DNA of 50,856 bases from Cytophagales bacterium (GCA_003500135.1 DNTA01000018.1:1-50856), one strand, 5' to 3'. Shown: positions 8,609-18,893, counted from the stretch's first letter. The notes: generated by a model not told the origin, from the letters alone. Numbers and translations are program-made.

Positions 8609-10924
8609 TTACTTTTTCTTTCTTCCACGGCCTTTCTTTTCAGGCGTTTTTTCAGCCATTTCGATGCAATCCTGAAGCGTAAGTTCTTCGGCTTTTTTGC
8701 CTTTTGGAATTTTTACATTTTTCTTACCGAATTTTATATAGGGGCCCCAGCGCCCGTTGAGTACCTGTATGTCGGGGTTTTCTTCAAACGTCTTGATGAT
8801 CCTTTGGGCATCGGCTTTCATTTTCTCTTCAATGATTTCAATGGCCCTCTCTTCCGAGATTGACATGGGATCATCAGTCTTGGGGATGGAGTAAAACTTA
8901 CCATCGTGACGAATGTATGGGCCAAATCGTCCCACATTGGCTTCCATAGGCTTATCTTCAAACTCACCAACGTTCCTGGGAAGATTAAATAACTCAAGGG
9001 CCTCTTCTAATGTGATATTTTCTATGAACTGCCCTTTTCGTAAACTGGCATATTTCGGCTTTTCTTCATCATCCTGATCGCCAATTTGTACGATGGGACC
9101 GAAACGGCCCATACGAGCTAGTACTTTCTTGCCCGTTTTTGGGTCGGCGCCCAACTCTCGGGAGGCGTTCACATCGGCCCGGTCAATTTTTTCTGTTGAC
9201 TCAACGTCGCTGTGAAAATGATGGTAAAAGTTATTGATCATTTTATCCCAGTCCACTTTGCCGCCTGCTATCTCATCAAATTCTTTTTCTACTTTCGCTG
9301 TAAACTGGTAGTCCACAATATTAGTGAAGTGCTCATTGAGAAAATCATTGACGACCATGGCCATATTGGTGGGGAATAATTTATTCTTTTCAGTACCCGT
9401 GACCTCTTTGTTTTTATGGGATGAGATTTTTCCGTCATTCAGGATCAACTCTTCATAATTTCTTTCCTTTCCTTCACGCGATTCCTTCACTACGTAGTTT
9501 CTTTTTTGGATAGTGGTAATGGTTGGTGCATAGGTAGATGGCCGGCCAATACCCATTTCCTCAAGTTTTTTTACAAGGCTGGCCTCCGTATACCTTGCCG
9601 GGGGTCGTGTAAAGCCTTGTCTGGCTACAATAAAATCCAGGTCAAGCGCCTGACCTACGGTTAGCGGAGGCAACATACCTTTGGCTTCTTCACCATTTTC
9701 CTCATCATCTGAAGATTCAATGTATACTTTTAGAAAGCCCTCGAATTTGATCACTTCCCCGGAGGCAGTAAGGTCGTATTGACTTTTGCTGACATCAATG
9801 GTGGCCGTCGTCTTTTCTATGCTTGCTTCGGCCATTTGCGATGCTATGGCCCTTTTCCAGATCAATTCATAAAGCCGTGATTCGTTGTTTGACCCTCCCG
9901 TGGAATGTATAGCAAAGTTGGTGGGGCGAATTGCTTCGTGTGCTTCCTGGGCGCCTTTAGTCTTGCTTTTAAAATGTCTTTCGTGTACATAATCATCACC
10001 AAATTCCTTTGCAATTTCACTTTTGGCGCCTGTGATGGCTTCATTGCTCAGGTTGACAGAGTCCGTACGCATATAGCTAATTTTACCTGATTCATATAGC
10101 CTCTGGGCAAGTGTCATGGTTTGTGATACTGAAAACCCAAGTTTTCTGCTGGCTTCCTGTTGCAGGGTTGAAGTAGTAAATGGTGGGGCAGGGGACTTTT
10201 TTCCGGGTTTTTTTTCAAGGTCTTTGATAGAAAAGTCAGATTCCAGGCACTCTTCCAGAAACTGATTGGCTTCTTCTCGTGTGTCAAAACGCTTGGAGAG
10301 GTCCGCTTTTAGGACTTTATTACCTTCAAGCTTGAATTCTGCCTGTATTCTGTAGAAATCATTGGTTTCGAATTTATCTATTTCCCTTTCACGTTCTACG
10401 ATAAGACGAACCGCTACCGATTGTACACGACCTGCCGACAATCCCGCTTTGATTTTTTTCCAAAGGATGGGAGAAATCTCAAAACCAACCAGCCTATCAA
10501 GCACGCGGCGTGCCTGTTGTGCATTTACCAGGTCAAGGTCAATTCCCCTGGGGTTCTGTATAGCATTTAATATGGCATTTTTGGTGATCTCTCTAAAAAC
10601 AATGCGCCTTGATTTGGCGTCATCCAACTTCAAAGCTTCTTTCAGGTGCCATGATATAGCTTCTCCTTCGCGGTCATCATCACTGGCGAGGTAAACCAAC
10701 TCAGCATCTTTTACCAGTTTTTTCAGGTTTCGTATTACCTCCGCTTTTTCTTTGGGCACAACGTATGTCGGCTTAAAACCATGTTCTATGTCTACAGCTT
10801 TATCGTCTTTCGGTAAGTCGCGCACATGACCATAGCTGGAGGTTACGGTGAAATCTTTTCCCAGGTATCCTTCAATGGTTTTGGCTTTTGCAGGCGACTC
10901 TACTATAACAAGATTCTTAGGCAT
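8609..10924 (-). CDS. topA: DNA topoisomerase I (type IA)
   Basis: This 771-residue enzyme relaxes negative supercoils by transient single-strand cleavage. The Toprim domain starts at residue 4 (LVIVESPAKAKTIEGYLG) and includes the acidic DDDREGEAISWHL at residues 82-94. The catalytic tyrosine is in KISYMRTDS at residue 284, and AGRVQSVAVRLIVERE is conserved. The C-terminus lacks the four-cysteine zinc fingers of E. coli TopA. It carries instead about four glycine-rich topoisomerase C-terminal repeats (GRFGPIVQIGD, GRFGPYIRHDG, GRWGPYIKFGKK), then a basic tail ending GRGRKKK. It is the first gene of a minus-strand run with the sirtuin gene. Confidence 0.97.
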   Translation of the reverse strand: MPKNLVIVESPAKAKTIEGYLGKDFTVTSSYGHVRDLPKDDKAVDIEHGFKPTYVVPKEKAEVIRNLKKLVKDAELVYLASDDDREGEAISWHLKEALKLDDAKSRRIVFREITKNAILNAIQNPRGIDLDLVNAQQARRVLDRLVGFEISPILWKKIKAGLSAGRVQSVAVRLIVEREREIDKFETNDFYRIQAEFKLEGNKVLKADLSKRFDTREEANQFLEECLESDFSIKDLEKKPGKKSPAPPFTTSTLQQEASRKLGFSVSQTMTLAQRLYESGKISYMRTDSVNLSNEAITGAKSEIAKEFGDDYVHERHFKSKTKGAQEAHEAIRPTNFAIHSTGGSNNESRLYELIWKRAIASQMAEASIEKTTATIDVSKSQYDLTASGEVIKFEGFLKVYIESSDDEENGEEAKGMLPPLTVGQALDLDFIVARQGFTRPPARYTEASLVKKLEEMGIGRPSTYAPTITTIQKRNYVVKESREGKERNYEELILNDGKISSHKNKEVTGTEKNKLFPTNMAMVVNDFLNEHFTNIVDYQFTAKVEKEFDEIAGGKVDWDKMINNFYHHFHSDVESTEKIDRADVNASRELGADPKTGKKVLARMGRFGPIVQIGDQDDEEKPKYASLRKGQFIENITLEEALELFNLPRNVGEFEDKPMEANVGRFGPYIRHDGKFYSIPKTDDPMSISEERAIEIIEEKMKADAQRIIKTFEENPDIQVLNGRWGPYIKFGKKNVKIPKGKKAEELTLQDCIEMAEKTPEKKGRGRKKK

Positions 10925-11158
10925 TTTTTGGTCGTTTTATTCGATTCGTTTCAAATATCAACAAAAATCCTTTATAAAAGCAATTGGCAAATTAATGGAA
11001 TTGTTTTCGAAATTTTGTTGCCTTCCCACAAAAAAGTTATCAAATAGAAGATATTCAATATTAAGTTTTGTACATTTTTTCGATCGAAATCTTTGACTTG
11101 AATCAACGTATGTCTTATTTCGGGTATTGTTTCAGGCAGGTGCAAAAATGATTGACCT

Positions 11159-11653
11159 ATGAAAAAATTATTACTGGTTCGACATGCCGAGGCAAGGGAG
11201 GCCAAATCTGGCGAAAAGGATATTGACCGGTTGCTTACATCCAAAGGAATGCAAGATGCCTCCCGTCTTGGAATGTATATTTATAAGCGTAAAATAGATC
11301 TTTCTGCCATAGTCTCCAGCACTTCTGAGAGAACTATGGAAACGGCAAGATTAATTGCTATACAAAATAAATTCCCGGACCATCAAATCACCGGGGAAAA
11401 GGACCTTTATGAGTCTTCTGTTCGGATACTGCTTCAAATGGTTAATAACTTCAGAGATGAATGGGACAATGTGATTGTAATAGGTCACAATCCAGTAATC
11501 ATGTATTTCACGGAATATATCAGTCAGGAAGACGTAGGGGAGTTTGAGCCTTGCGGAATGGCTGAAATGCATTTCGCGATAAACAGTTGGAAGGAGGTAT
11601 CACAAGGTATTCACACTTTCTTCAAGTATAGCGCCCCGGAAGAAGGCATGTGA
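11159..11653 (+). CDS. sixA: SixA-type phosphohistidine phosphatase
   Basis: This 164-residue member of the histidine phosphatase (phosphoglycerate mutase-like) superfamily carries the N-terminal LLLVRHAEAR motif with the nucleophilic His. The second conserved histidine is in VIVIGHNPVIMYF. Length and the small single domain fit SixA, which dephosphorylates histidine-phosphorylated phosphotransfer proteins. Its target here is unknown. The stop codon overlaps the start of the arginase-family gene in a TGATG arrangement, so the two are translationally coupled. Confidence 0.85.
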   Translation: MKKLLLVRHAEAREAKSGEKDIDRLLTSKGMQDASRLGMYIYKRKIDLSAIVSSTSERTMETARLIAIQNKFPDHQITGEKDLYESSVRILLQMVNNFRDEWDNVIVIGHNPVIMYFTEYISQEDVGEFEPCGMAEMHFAINSWKEVSQGIHTFFKYSAPEEGM

Positions 11654-12714
11654 TGGAAGGATCAATCAAGAAGGGGTTTAATCCCAGTGGGGTAGGTGTA
11701 AAGGGGCCACTTTTTGGCCTGCCTTTTACTCCGGGGACTTCAAAAGTAGTGGTTATCCCGGTGCCCTGGGACGTGACCGTTTCTTACCGGGCAGGAACCG
11801 CTAAGGCGCCACAGGCAATATTAGGGGCATCGACGCAAATTGATTTTTATCATGAGTGGTACCCCGATATTTGGAAAGTGGGTTTTGCCATAGATGATTA
11901 TCCGGAGGATTGGGCTTCTAAAAGCCGGGCATTGAGAAAAAAAGTGGAGCCTTATATTCAACATCTGGAATCCGGTGGAGATGTGGCACATGCAGACTGG
12001 CAAAAGCTTGTTAATGAAATCAATGACGAAAGCGCACAATTAAACCGGTGGGTAAAAGCACGTTCGGGCCATTGGCAGGACCGGCAAAAAATTGTGGGTA
12101 TGCTGGGTGGTGATCATAGTACACCATTGGGAAATATAAATGCAATAGCGGCCAGGCATGAGTCATTTGGGATATTGCAAATCGATGCCCATGCCGATTT
12201 AAGAAAAGCTTATGAAGGGTTTCAATTCAGTCATGCATCAATTATGTACAATGCCCTACAATTGCCTGAGGTTCATAAAATCGTAACGGTTGGTTTAAGG
12301 GATTATTGCCAGGAAGAAGTTGACCTGGCCAAAGATGAAAAGGATCGAATAGCGTTTTTTACAAATACAAACTGGAAAGAAAAACAATTCAATGGAACTA
12401 CCTGGTCACAATACTGCCGTGAGATTATAAATACACTGCCTGAATCCGTCTATATTAGTTTTGACATAGATGGGCTATCATCTGACCACTGCCCCAATAC
12501 CGGTACTCCTGTACCAGGAGGGCTTACTTTCGACCAGGCGGTTTACCTTATTCACCAATTAGTTATAAGCGGCAGGAAAATCATCGGATTTGATTTATGT
12601 GAAGTAGGTGTTTCTGAAAATGAATGGGACGAAAATGTAGGATTTAGAATATTATATCATTTGTGTGCCAGTAGCGCCTACTCAGCAAAATTGCAATCTT
12701 TTCAGGAGAATTGA
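11653..12714 (+). CDS. Arginase/agmatinase-family ureohydrolase (formimidoylglutamase-like)
   Basis: This protein of 353 residues is a binuclear manganese hydrolase. All expected metal ligands are visible: the His in MLGGDHSTPLG, the Asp-His-Asp cluster in LQIDAHADLR, and the two Asp in SFDIDGLSSDHCPNTG. I chose the ATG at 11653, which overlaps the sixA stop as TGATG; a GTG one codon earlier (11650) is also in frame. A roughly 50-residue insertion before the first metal motif sets it apart from short agmatinases. The substrate could be formimidoylglutamate, agmatine or another guanidino compound; no hut or spe genes are nearby to decide. Coupling to sixA is unexplained. Confidence 0.85.
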   Translation: MEGSIKKGFNPSGVGVKGPLFGLPFTPGTSKVVVIPVPWDVTVSYRAGTAKAPQAILGASTQIDFYHEWYPDIWKVGFAIDDYPEDWASKSRALRKKVEPYIQHLESGGDVAHADWQKLVNEINDESAQLNRWVKARSGHWQDRQKIVGMLGGDHSTPLGNINAIAARHESFGILQIDAHADLRKAYEGFQFSHASIMYNALQLPEVHKIVTVGLRDYCQEEVDLAKDEKDRIAFFTNTNWKEKQFNGTTWSQYCREIINTLPESVYISFDIDGLSSDHCPNTGTPVPGGLTFDQAVYLIHQLVISGRKIIGFDLCEVGVSENEWDENVGFRILYHLCASSAYSAKLQSFQEN

Positions 12715-12748
12715 TGTTAGGTTGATGTAAAATTATTCTGTTAAATAG

Positions 12749-12780
12749 TTTTAATTCACTCCTCTTTTGTTATATCTTTG
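12749..12780 (+). promoter_or_regulatory. Candidate Bacteroidota promoter
   Basis: TATCTTTG at 12773-12780 matches the TAnnTTTG -7 consensus, with TTTT (an imperfect TTTG) 20 bases upstream at 12749-12752. It would give a leader of about 100 bases before the ATG at 12893. Confidence 0.4.
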
Positions 12781-12892
12781 CGATCACCTTTTCGCAATAA
12801 GAAATTAATTTTTTTTCGCTATTGCATAGGGGGACTTAAATTTTTTGGGGTGTGTAGTTTGAGTAATATTTTAAATGCCAAATTAAGTTCCT

Positions 12893-13303
12893 ATGAGACT
12901 GAATTTTATAGGTTTTTTACTTTTACAGATTTTACTGTGGTCGATCGTTTTTTCCGATGAAAAGAATAGCTTCGGTTCTGATCAATACGAAAATATTGCA
13001 GACACCTGGCGCGTGGTAGATTACGGCAATCCACTTACGATTAGCAACTCAAATGAGGCTTTTTATCAACTGATCTTAAATGAAGACGGCACCTTTATGC
13101 GCAAAGACCAAAAGGGTACAACCACTGCGGGAATTTGGTCACTCGACCCAAGGCATAATGCATTGGTTTTAAGCTATTCACAGGCAAAGGAAAAATACCG
13201 TATTGTTCAATTGCCAAAAAGTGAATTTGATCACCTGGTATTACAAAAAGAAGCTGGAAATGCTTTGAAAAGCGGCCCTGAGTACAAGCTCGCTCGCCTT
13301 TAG
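12893..13303 (+). CDS. Small secreted lipocalin-like protein, function unknown
   Basis: The 136-residue protein has an N-terminal hydrophobic export signal (MRLNFIGFLLLQILLWSIVF). A compact beta-rich domain follows with the pattern TWRVVDYG...YQLILNEDGTFMRKD...GIWSLDPRHNALVLSY, resembling the lipocalin-like domains common in Bacteroidota (strand, GxW, then Leu-x-Leu). No lipobox is present. Function is not recognisable. It is convergent with pgi, with only about 20 bases between the two stops. Confidence 0.65.
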   Translation: MRLNFIGFLLLQILLWSIVFSDEKNSFGSDQYENIADTWRVVDYGNPLTISNSNEAFYQLILNEDGTFMRKDQKGTTTAGIWSLDPRHNALVLSYSQAKEKYRIVQLPKSEFDHLVLQKEAGNALKSGPEYKLARL

Positions 13304-13324
13304 TCAGGGCCTATTCCAATTATT

Positions 13325-14974
13325 TTATCTCATCGATTTATAGGCATTGATCAGACCGTTGGTTGAACCGTCATGGCTGTCCACTTCATCGTCACTTTCC
13401 AGTTCGGGTAGTATTTGGTTAGCTAGTTGCTTGCCCAGTTCAACGCCCCACTGGTCGAAGCTGAATATATTCCATATCACACCCTGAACAAATATTTTAT
13501 GTTCGTACATGGCGATCAGTTGCCCCAAAACACGTGGCGTAATCTTTTTTACCAAAATTGAATTTGTAGGTCTGTTGCCTTCAAATATTTTAAAAGGCAT
13601 TAGCTTTTCAATTTCATCCTCTGATTTACCGGCCAATTTTAACTCTTTCAGAACTTCTTCTTCGGTTTTACCCTTCATCAGGGCTTCCGTTTGTGCAAAA
13701 AAGTTGGAAAGAAGCTTTTTGTGGTGTTCCCCCGTCGGGTTATGTGATTGTGCCGGAGCTATAAAATCGCATGGGATCAATTTTGTGCCCTGGTGGATCA
13801 ACTGATAAAATGCATGCTGGCCGTTCGTGCCGGGTTCCCCCCAAATGATTGGTCCGGTTTGATGGTCCACCTTTTCGCCATTTCTACTTACATATTTACC
13901 ATTGCTTTCCATATTGCCCTGCTGGAAATATGCAGCAAAACGGTGCATGTATTGATCATATGGCAATATCGCTTCCGACTCGGCTTCAAAAAAGTTGTTG
14001 TACCACAAGCCGATGAGCGCGAGGTTTACCGGAATATTCTCTTCAAATGATGTGTTTTTGAAATGATTGTCCATATCGTGGGCGCCTTCCAGAAGTTCTT
14101 TGAAGTTTTCAAAGCCAAGGCTACAGGCAATGGATAACCCGATGGCAGACCAAAGGCTGTAACGACCGCCTACCCAGTCCCAAAATCCGAACATATTGTC
14201 CGGGTCAATACCAAAGTCAGTAACAGCATCTTTGTTGGTAGAGATGGCAACGAAATGATTTTTTACATATTCTTCACTACCGGCAGTTTTCAGGAACCAG
14301 TCACGTGCCGTATGTGCATTGGTCATCGTTTCCTGGGTAGTAAAAGTTTTGGAAGCAATCATAAAGAGGGTGGTTTCAGCATTCAGCCCTTTTACGGTTT
14401 CCGATATATGAGTGCCATCTACATTGGATACAAAGTGCACATTGATATGAGGTTTTTGGTAAGCTTTTAGCGCTTCCGTCACCATCAATGGCCCCAGGTC
14501 AGAGCCGCCGATGCCAATATTGACGATATCTGTAACTTGCTTTCCCGTATAACCTTTCCAATCTCCGGATATTACCCGGTTGGAGAACTGTTCCATTTTG
14601 TCCAGCACAGCATTCACGGCTGGCATTACATCTTCGCCATCCACTTTAATAGGGGTGTTGGTACGATTACGAAGTGCAATATGCAATACGGCCCTTTTTT
14701 CTGTTTCATTTATCTTTTCCCCACCGTACATGCTTTCTATGGCCGGTTTCACTTCCGTTTCTTCGGCAAGTTGTCGAAGCAAAGAAAGCGTTTCTTCTGT
14801 AATCCGGTTTTTTGAAATATCGATCAGGATATCTTCATGGCGCAATGAGAAATCATCAAAACGGGTGGGGTTTTGAGCGAAGAATTCCTTCATTTGCTGG
14901 TCTTTTATGCCATCAAAATGTTTTTGAAGCGCATTCCAGCTTTTAGTCTTAGTAGGATCAATTTTTTTGAGCAT
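13325..14974 (-). CDS. pgi: Glucose-6-phosphate isomerase
   Basis: This 549-residue cytosolic enzyme interconverts glucose-6-phosphate and fructose-6-phosphate. It matches the long (E. coli-type) Pgi length. The sugar-phosphate binding segment [47 protein letters not shown] with the catalytic Glu/His region, and the C-terminal [13 protein letters not shown] signature with the active-site Lys are all intact. It is transcribed alone. Confidence 0.98.
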   Translation of the reverse strand: MLKKIDPTKTKSWNALQKHFDGIKDQQMKEFFAQNPTRFDDFSLRHEDILIDISKNRITEETLSLLRQLAEETEVKPAIESMYGGEKINETEKRAVLHIALRNRTNTPIKVDGEDVMPAVNAVLDKMEQFSNRVISGDWKGYTGKQVTDIVNIGIGGSDLGPLMVTEALKAYQKPHINVHFVSNVDGTHISETVKGLNAETTLFMIASKTFTTQETMTNAHTARDWFLKTAGSEEYVKNHFVAISTNKDAVTDFGIDPDNMFGFWDWVGGRYSLWSAIGLSIACSLGFENFKELLEGAHDMDNHFKNTSFEENIPVNLALIGLWYNNFFEAESEAILPYDQYMHRFAAYFQQGNMESNGKYVSRNGEKVDHQTGPIIWGEPGTNGQHAFYQLIHQGTKLIPCDFIAPAQSHNPTGEHHKKLLSNFFAQTEALMKGKTEEEVLKELKLAGKSEDEIEKLMPFKIFEGNRPTNSILVKKITPRVLGQLIAMYEHKIFVQGVIWNIFSFDQWGVELGKQLANQILPELESDDEVDSHDGSTNGLINAYKSMR

Positions 14975-15066
14975 TATAAGGTCTGATTATATAAAACATA
15001 ATTAGCCTGCAAATTAATTAAAATTCACCGGAATTTGAGCCAACAAATGTCATTTGATATCCGATA

Positions 15067-16428
15067 TTAGCGGATGCAAATTGGTACGGTAATGATATCA
15101 AGGTCGGTTTCCCATTGTCCGCGATATTTTATCCACCCGGGAGAAAGTTGTAATCCTGTGGACCTGTATTGCTGGTTCAATATAGATGTTAATTGAGAAA
15201 AAACATCCACGATCACATTTAGTTTTGTCAGTTCGCTCATCAAATCAACAGGTCTCGACGAGATGAATAAAATAAGTCAGTCGGAATTTGAGGTGGAGGT
15301 TTGCTGGAAAAAATATCCTTGCCACGGCAAAGTGTAGTTTACATCCTTCAAACTGATAACATTGGACTGATTTTCTTCAAATGGATAAAGCTGTTCCAGC
15401 CTTTCCAGGTCATTTATTCGGCAGCATAAACAAAAACTGTTTTATCAAAAGAAACCTGAAGCTGGAAAAGGTGCTGAGGGTTGACATCGGCCATCAGGTA
15501 AGAAAAGTTGGAAGAAACATCAAGGGCTATAGGAGCGCCTCTTTGATCGATCAGTTGCAGGTTTACATGAATTGAGGTGGTTTTGTTGTCGAAGTCGGGC
15601 TGATAAACCAGTTCAAAGCCATACCTGAGTAAGTTTGCCATATCCTGGTATCTTATCCAGGAAAATCCATTGTTACCCCACTTTTTTCCCAATTGTACAA
15701 TACCTCGAAAGCGCCACCATACTTTTGATCATTATAGCCCATTATGGCAATGGCATGCATGGGCCATTTGTCGGACATAGGTTCGCGAGGCTGCCACCTT
15801 TTGGAGGCGGTCTGAAAAGATGGCGGTGCATGTATACCTGCCACAACAGGTTTTCCATTTGCCAGCACGGCTTTTATCGCCAAAAGCCTGGTATCATAAT
15901 TATCATCAAGGTGAAAAAGGCGTTGGTAGCCCTGTATCCGGTTAGTACGTGCTTGTTGCAGCAAACTATCGGGCATAGATTCAGGGCAAAACTCGAGGTA
16001 ATTTGTGTATCGAACACTACCGAATGAAACCATTTCATCCAAAATGGCGGGGAGCCATACCGGCCGGCCACAGTTTTCAGGATTTCCCCCTGTTGCCTGG
16101 TAATAAACAAAAATTGGGGAAAATGCCGAACGTGCTATTTGAGCTGCGTTGGTGAAGTTTTGGTTTTTGGCCCACATAATTGTCATGGCGCTGTATGCGG
16201 CCGCCCATGCGGGGAAAGTATTTAATTGGATCTGGTTACCTGCTGAAGGGCAAAAAGATTTGAGATTTGCATGATCAGGCAGGTCCATTTGATTTAGTGG
16301 TACCGGAAACCTGGTCATCGAAGTAGAAATGTATGATTTGTCATTCTTTTGTAACCCTACTTTGAAATGCTGCGCATTAGAATTCAGGCCAAAAAAAAGG
16401 TAAGTATGAAAAATGGTACTTGTTTCAT
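15067..16428 (-). pseudogene. Decayed secreted papain-like (C1 family) cysteine protease
   Basis: Read in three frames, this locus rebuilds one exported C1-type peptidase. The ATG at 16428 starts a signal peptide (MKQVPFFILTF) that shifts frame at an eight-base homopolymer (16391-16398) before reaching NSNAQ. The frame then runs through AWAAAYSAMTI, HAIAIMGYNDQKYGGAFEV and YNW, shifts at 15688-15690 into GKKWGNNGFSWIRYQD, shifts again near 15417, and meets an in-frame TGA at 15277-15279. It can be followed to a natural TAA at 15067. Each shift is repaired by adding one base. The catalytic Cys is also gone: the site reads NTFPAWAAAY where homologues have a Cys before the W-A-x-x-Y run. The His and Asn positions are kept. 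The original was probably a secreted protease. Confidence 0.85.
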
Positions 16429-16536
16429 GTCCCTTTGTAAGACAATGTTGTAATAAGATTAACCCCCTGCTGATCAATATAGCAAAAAGAATTCAAAATC
16501 AATCACTTATGGTCTGAACCAGTGCTTTTCAGTGCA

Positions 16537-16608
16537 TTCAAATTTATGAATTTGAAACTCGATTATTTGCATCGCCTGAAAAATATGGCCTATTTTGCCA
16601 TAAATTTG
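16537..16608 (+). promoter_or_regulatory. Candidate operator/promoter region of tnaA
   Basis: Two inverted repeats lie in the 300-base gap before tnaA. TTCAAATT (16537-16544) and AATTTGAA (16549-16556) form a perfect 8-bp dyad with a 4-base spacer. TATGGC (16584-16589) and GCCATA (16597-16602) form a 6-bp dyad. TAAATTTG at 16601-16608 matches the -7 consensus and overlaps the second dyad, but no clear -33 element lies 17-23 bases upstream. A binding regulator is an inference. Confidence 0.4.
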
Positions 16609-16728
16609 ATGAGTATATGCTACCTGCGTTGATCATATTTTTATATCGCCTAATCATTTCGCCTTATCCGTAATTCATGGCCTGCATTTCAAGGGAATTT
16701 TATATGGAATTTATTAACACATTAAAAT

Positions 16729-18099
16729 ATGAAAACGATTTTTGAGCCGTTCCGCATAAAAATGACGGAACCGATACGTATTACAACCAAAGGAGAACGC
16801 ATTAAAAAACTCGAGGAGGCCCATCAAAATGTATTTCTAATCGATGCTGAGTTTTGCACCATCGACCTTTTGACCGACAGTGGCACCGGCGCCATGTCAA
16901 GCAGGCAGTGGGCCGCACTCATGATGGGTGACGAAAGCTATGCAGGTAGTAAGTCGTGGAAAAAATTTGAAGCTACCATCAAGGATATCACTGGCGCCAA
17001 ACATGTATTTCCCACCCATCAGGGACGTGCCGCGGAAAGCCTGCTGGCCCTTACACAGGTAAAAGAGGGCGATGTAATCCCAAATAACAGTCACTTTGAT
17101 ACAACACGGGCCAATATGCAGTTTGCCGGTGCACTACCACTCGATCTGCTTACCGATGAGGGACTGGACCCCGAAAATGAGGCGCCTTTTAAAGGCAACA
17201 TGGATATCGATAAACTCAAAAACTGCATTGCGGAATACAAAGAGCGCATTCCATTCTGCATGATCACCGTTACCAACAATACGGGTGGTGGCCAGCCGGT
17301 TTCCATGGCCAATATTAAAGCGGTTAAAAAAGTACTGGATGAGCACGGTATACCTCTGGTGATGGATGCCTGCCGTTTTGCAGAGAACTCCTATTTCATC
17401 CACGAGAGGGAAGAAGGATATCAGGATAAAGAGCTGATCGATATCGCAAGGGAGATGTTCAGCTATGTGGATGCCGCTACCATGAGCCTTAAAAAAGACG
17501 GCCTGGCGAATATTGGCGGCTTTTTCATTTGTAATGACGACGAATGGGCCGAGCCATTTAAGAATGCCCTCATTTTACGCGAAGGTTTCCCCACATACGG
17601 TGGGCTTGCAGGGCGTGACCTGGAAGTGATTTCAGTAGGACTGATGGAAGCGCTGGAATATGATTATCAGGTGTATCGCCATGCTACTGTTGAGTATTTG
17701 CTGAAAAAACTGGTAGAGAAAGGTATTCCGGTAATGCGCCCCGGGGGAGGGCATGCCGTTTTTCTCGATGCCAAAAGGTTTATGGACCATATAGATCCGT
17801 TGCAGTATCCGGGAATCGCCCTGGTGAATGCCCTGTATGAAGAAGGCGGCATACGAGGTGTAGAGTTGGGATCAGTGATGTTTGGCCAGATTGATGATGA
17901 GGGAAAAGAGCAAGCTTCACCGCTAGAACTGGTTCGCCTGGCCTTTCCGAGAAGGGTCTATACGCAAAGCCATTTTGACTATATGATCGAGGTGATTGAG
18001 GAAGTGTGGAATAAGCGCAAAACCTTTCCTGGGTATACCATTGTCAAACAACCTAAGCTGCTGCGGCATTTTAGTTGTCATTTTGAGAAGATTAAGTAA
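16729..18099 (+). CDS. tnaA: Tryptophanase
   Basis: This 456-residue PLP-dependent beta-eliminating lyase splits tryptophan to indole, pyruvate and ammonia. Motifs shared with E. coli TnaA include the N-terminal EPFRIKMTEPI, LLTDSGTGAM, PTHQGRAAES, the Asp/Arg pair in VMDACRFAENSYFI, and the PLP lysine in TMSLKKDGLANIGG. EGFPTYGGLAGRD and FPRRVYTQSH also match. The C-terminal LLRHFSCHF keeps the His that marks tryptophanase over tyrosine phenol-lyase, so I favour tryptophanase, though phenol-lyase is not excluded. No tnaB permease is adjacent and no Trp-containing leader peptide precedes it. A strong terminator follows. Confidence 0.9.
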   Translation: MKTIFEPFRIKMTEPIRITTKGERIKKLEEAHQNVFLIDAEFCTIDLLTDSGTGAMSSRQWAALMMGDESYAGSKSWKKFEATIKDITGAKHVFPTHQGRAAESLLALTQVKEGDVIPNNSHFDTTRANMQFAGALPLDLLTDEGLDPENEAPFKGNMDIDKLKNCIAEYKERIPFCMITVTNNTGGGQPVSMANIKAVKKVLDEHGIPLVMDACRFAENSYFIHEREEGYQDKELIDIAREMFSYVDAATMSLKKDGLANIGGFFICNDDEWAEPFKNALILREGFPTYGGLAGRDLEVISVGLMEALEYDYQVYRHATVEYLLKKLVEKGIPVMRPGGGHAVFLDAKRFMDHIDPLQYPGIALVNALYEEGGIRGVELGSVMFGQIDDEGKEQASPLELVRLAFPRRVYTQSHFDYMIEVIEEVWNKRKTFPGYTIVKQPKLLRHFSCHFEKIK

Positions 18100-18105
18100 A
18101 ATCGC

Positions 18106-18143
18106 GAAGGCTGTTTTGTGAACAAAGTAGCCTTCTTTTTTTT
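18106..18143 (+). terminator. Rho-independent terminator after tnaA
   Basis: GAAGGCT (18106-18112) pairs with AGCCTTC (18129-18135) and is followed by eight T. It lies 6 bases after the tnaA stop. Confidence 0.85.
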
Positions 18144-18155
18144 ATCGAAAATAGA

Positions 18156-18893
18156 TTATGGGAATGTCTTTTCATTTTCTATCTCATTAAGGATCGTATG
18201 AAAAACCCTAAAACGCACCACATATTCCTGGGTTTTAAACCCATCTTCTACAATTTGCCTTGAGTTTTGTTGCATGAAATGGAGTTCGTACCGCCAACCG
18301 GCCGATTGGCGTAAGCCCAAAGAAATATAAGTTCGGTAATTATTAATAAAGAGCTCTTCCACTGCCTGATTAAGCTGTAAAAAGCCTTCCCAGCTTCCGA
18401 CAAGATATAACTTACGGGCGCTGCCAAAAAGTCCAAAATCCCTGGATTCCAGATTGATCCGGTAGCGGCCTCTTGCGGAAAAGTCATCATCGCCGTCGGG
18501 AAAGAAAAAAAACCGTTCTTCGAACCGTATGCGGTTCCTGATGAGTAGCCATCCGAAATCAGGCCAATTGAAATGGAAGTCCTGAAACAGCCTGATCTCA
18601 TCTGAGTTTTGTGGAAAATCCTGGAAAACTTTGAAGTAAGCCAACCCACCGTTTAATTTAAATATGTTGTTCGGCGCATAATAGACCGTTGGACGAATGT
18701 AAAAGGTATTCCAATCCCCGCTGCCGGGTTCAGTCCTGTATCCTACATCACCTCCCAGACCAATTCTGTTAGTGCTCTCATATTTGATCGTGAAATCGGT
18801 CCAAATCTGATAATCGCCGGATTGCCCAACAACTGAATATGTTCCCGTTATAGTAAAAATGAAGATAAGAAATACCGACTTTTTCCGGATCAT
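18156..18893 (-). CDS. DUF2490 outer-membrane beta-barrel-like protein
   Basis: I chose the ATG at 18893, giving 245 residues, because it starts a clean signal peptide (MIRKKSVFLIFIFTITGTYS, ending near VVGQ). A start seven codons upstream is open but would add a polar MQIQQIT before it. The mature protein alternates short beta strands and turns and opens with DYQIWTDFTIKYES, then YYAPNNIFKLNGGLAYFKV and RNRIRFEERFF, the pattern of DUF2490. These proteins are thought to be small outer-membrane barrels of unknown role. The 3' end is convergent with tnaA, and the 5' region borders the CCAGCG array. Confidence 0.8.
   Translation of the reverse strand: MIRKKSVFLIFIFTITGTYSVVGQSGDYQIWTDFTIKYESTNRIGLGGDVGYRTEPGSGDWNTFYIRPTVYYAPNNIFKLNGGLAYFKVFQDFPQNSDEIRLFQDFHFNWPDFGWLLIRNRIRFEERFFFFPDGDDDFSARGRYRINLESRDFGLFGSARKLYLVGSWEGFLQLNQAVEELFINNYRTYISLGLRQSAGWRYELHFMQQNSRQIVEDGFKTQEYVVRFRVFHTILNEIENEKTFP

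Noticed and set aside
16609..16750. Leader peptide for tnaA (TnaC-like)
   Set aside because: Short frames at 16609 and 16678 encode no tryptophan, and the second overlaps the tnaA start. Nothing resembles TnaC.
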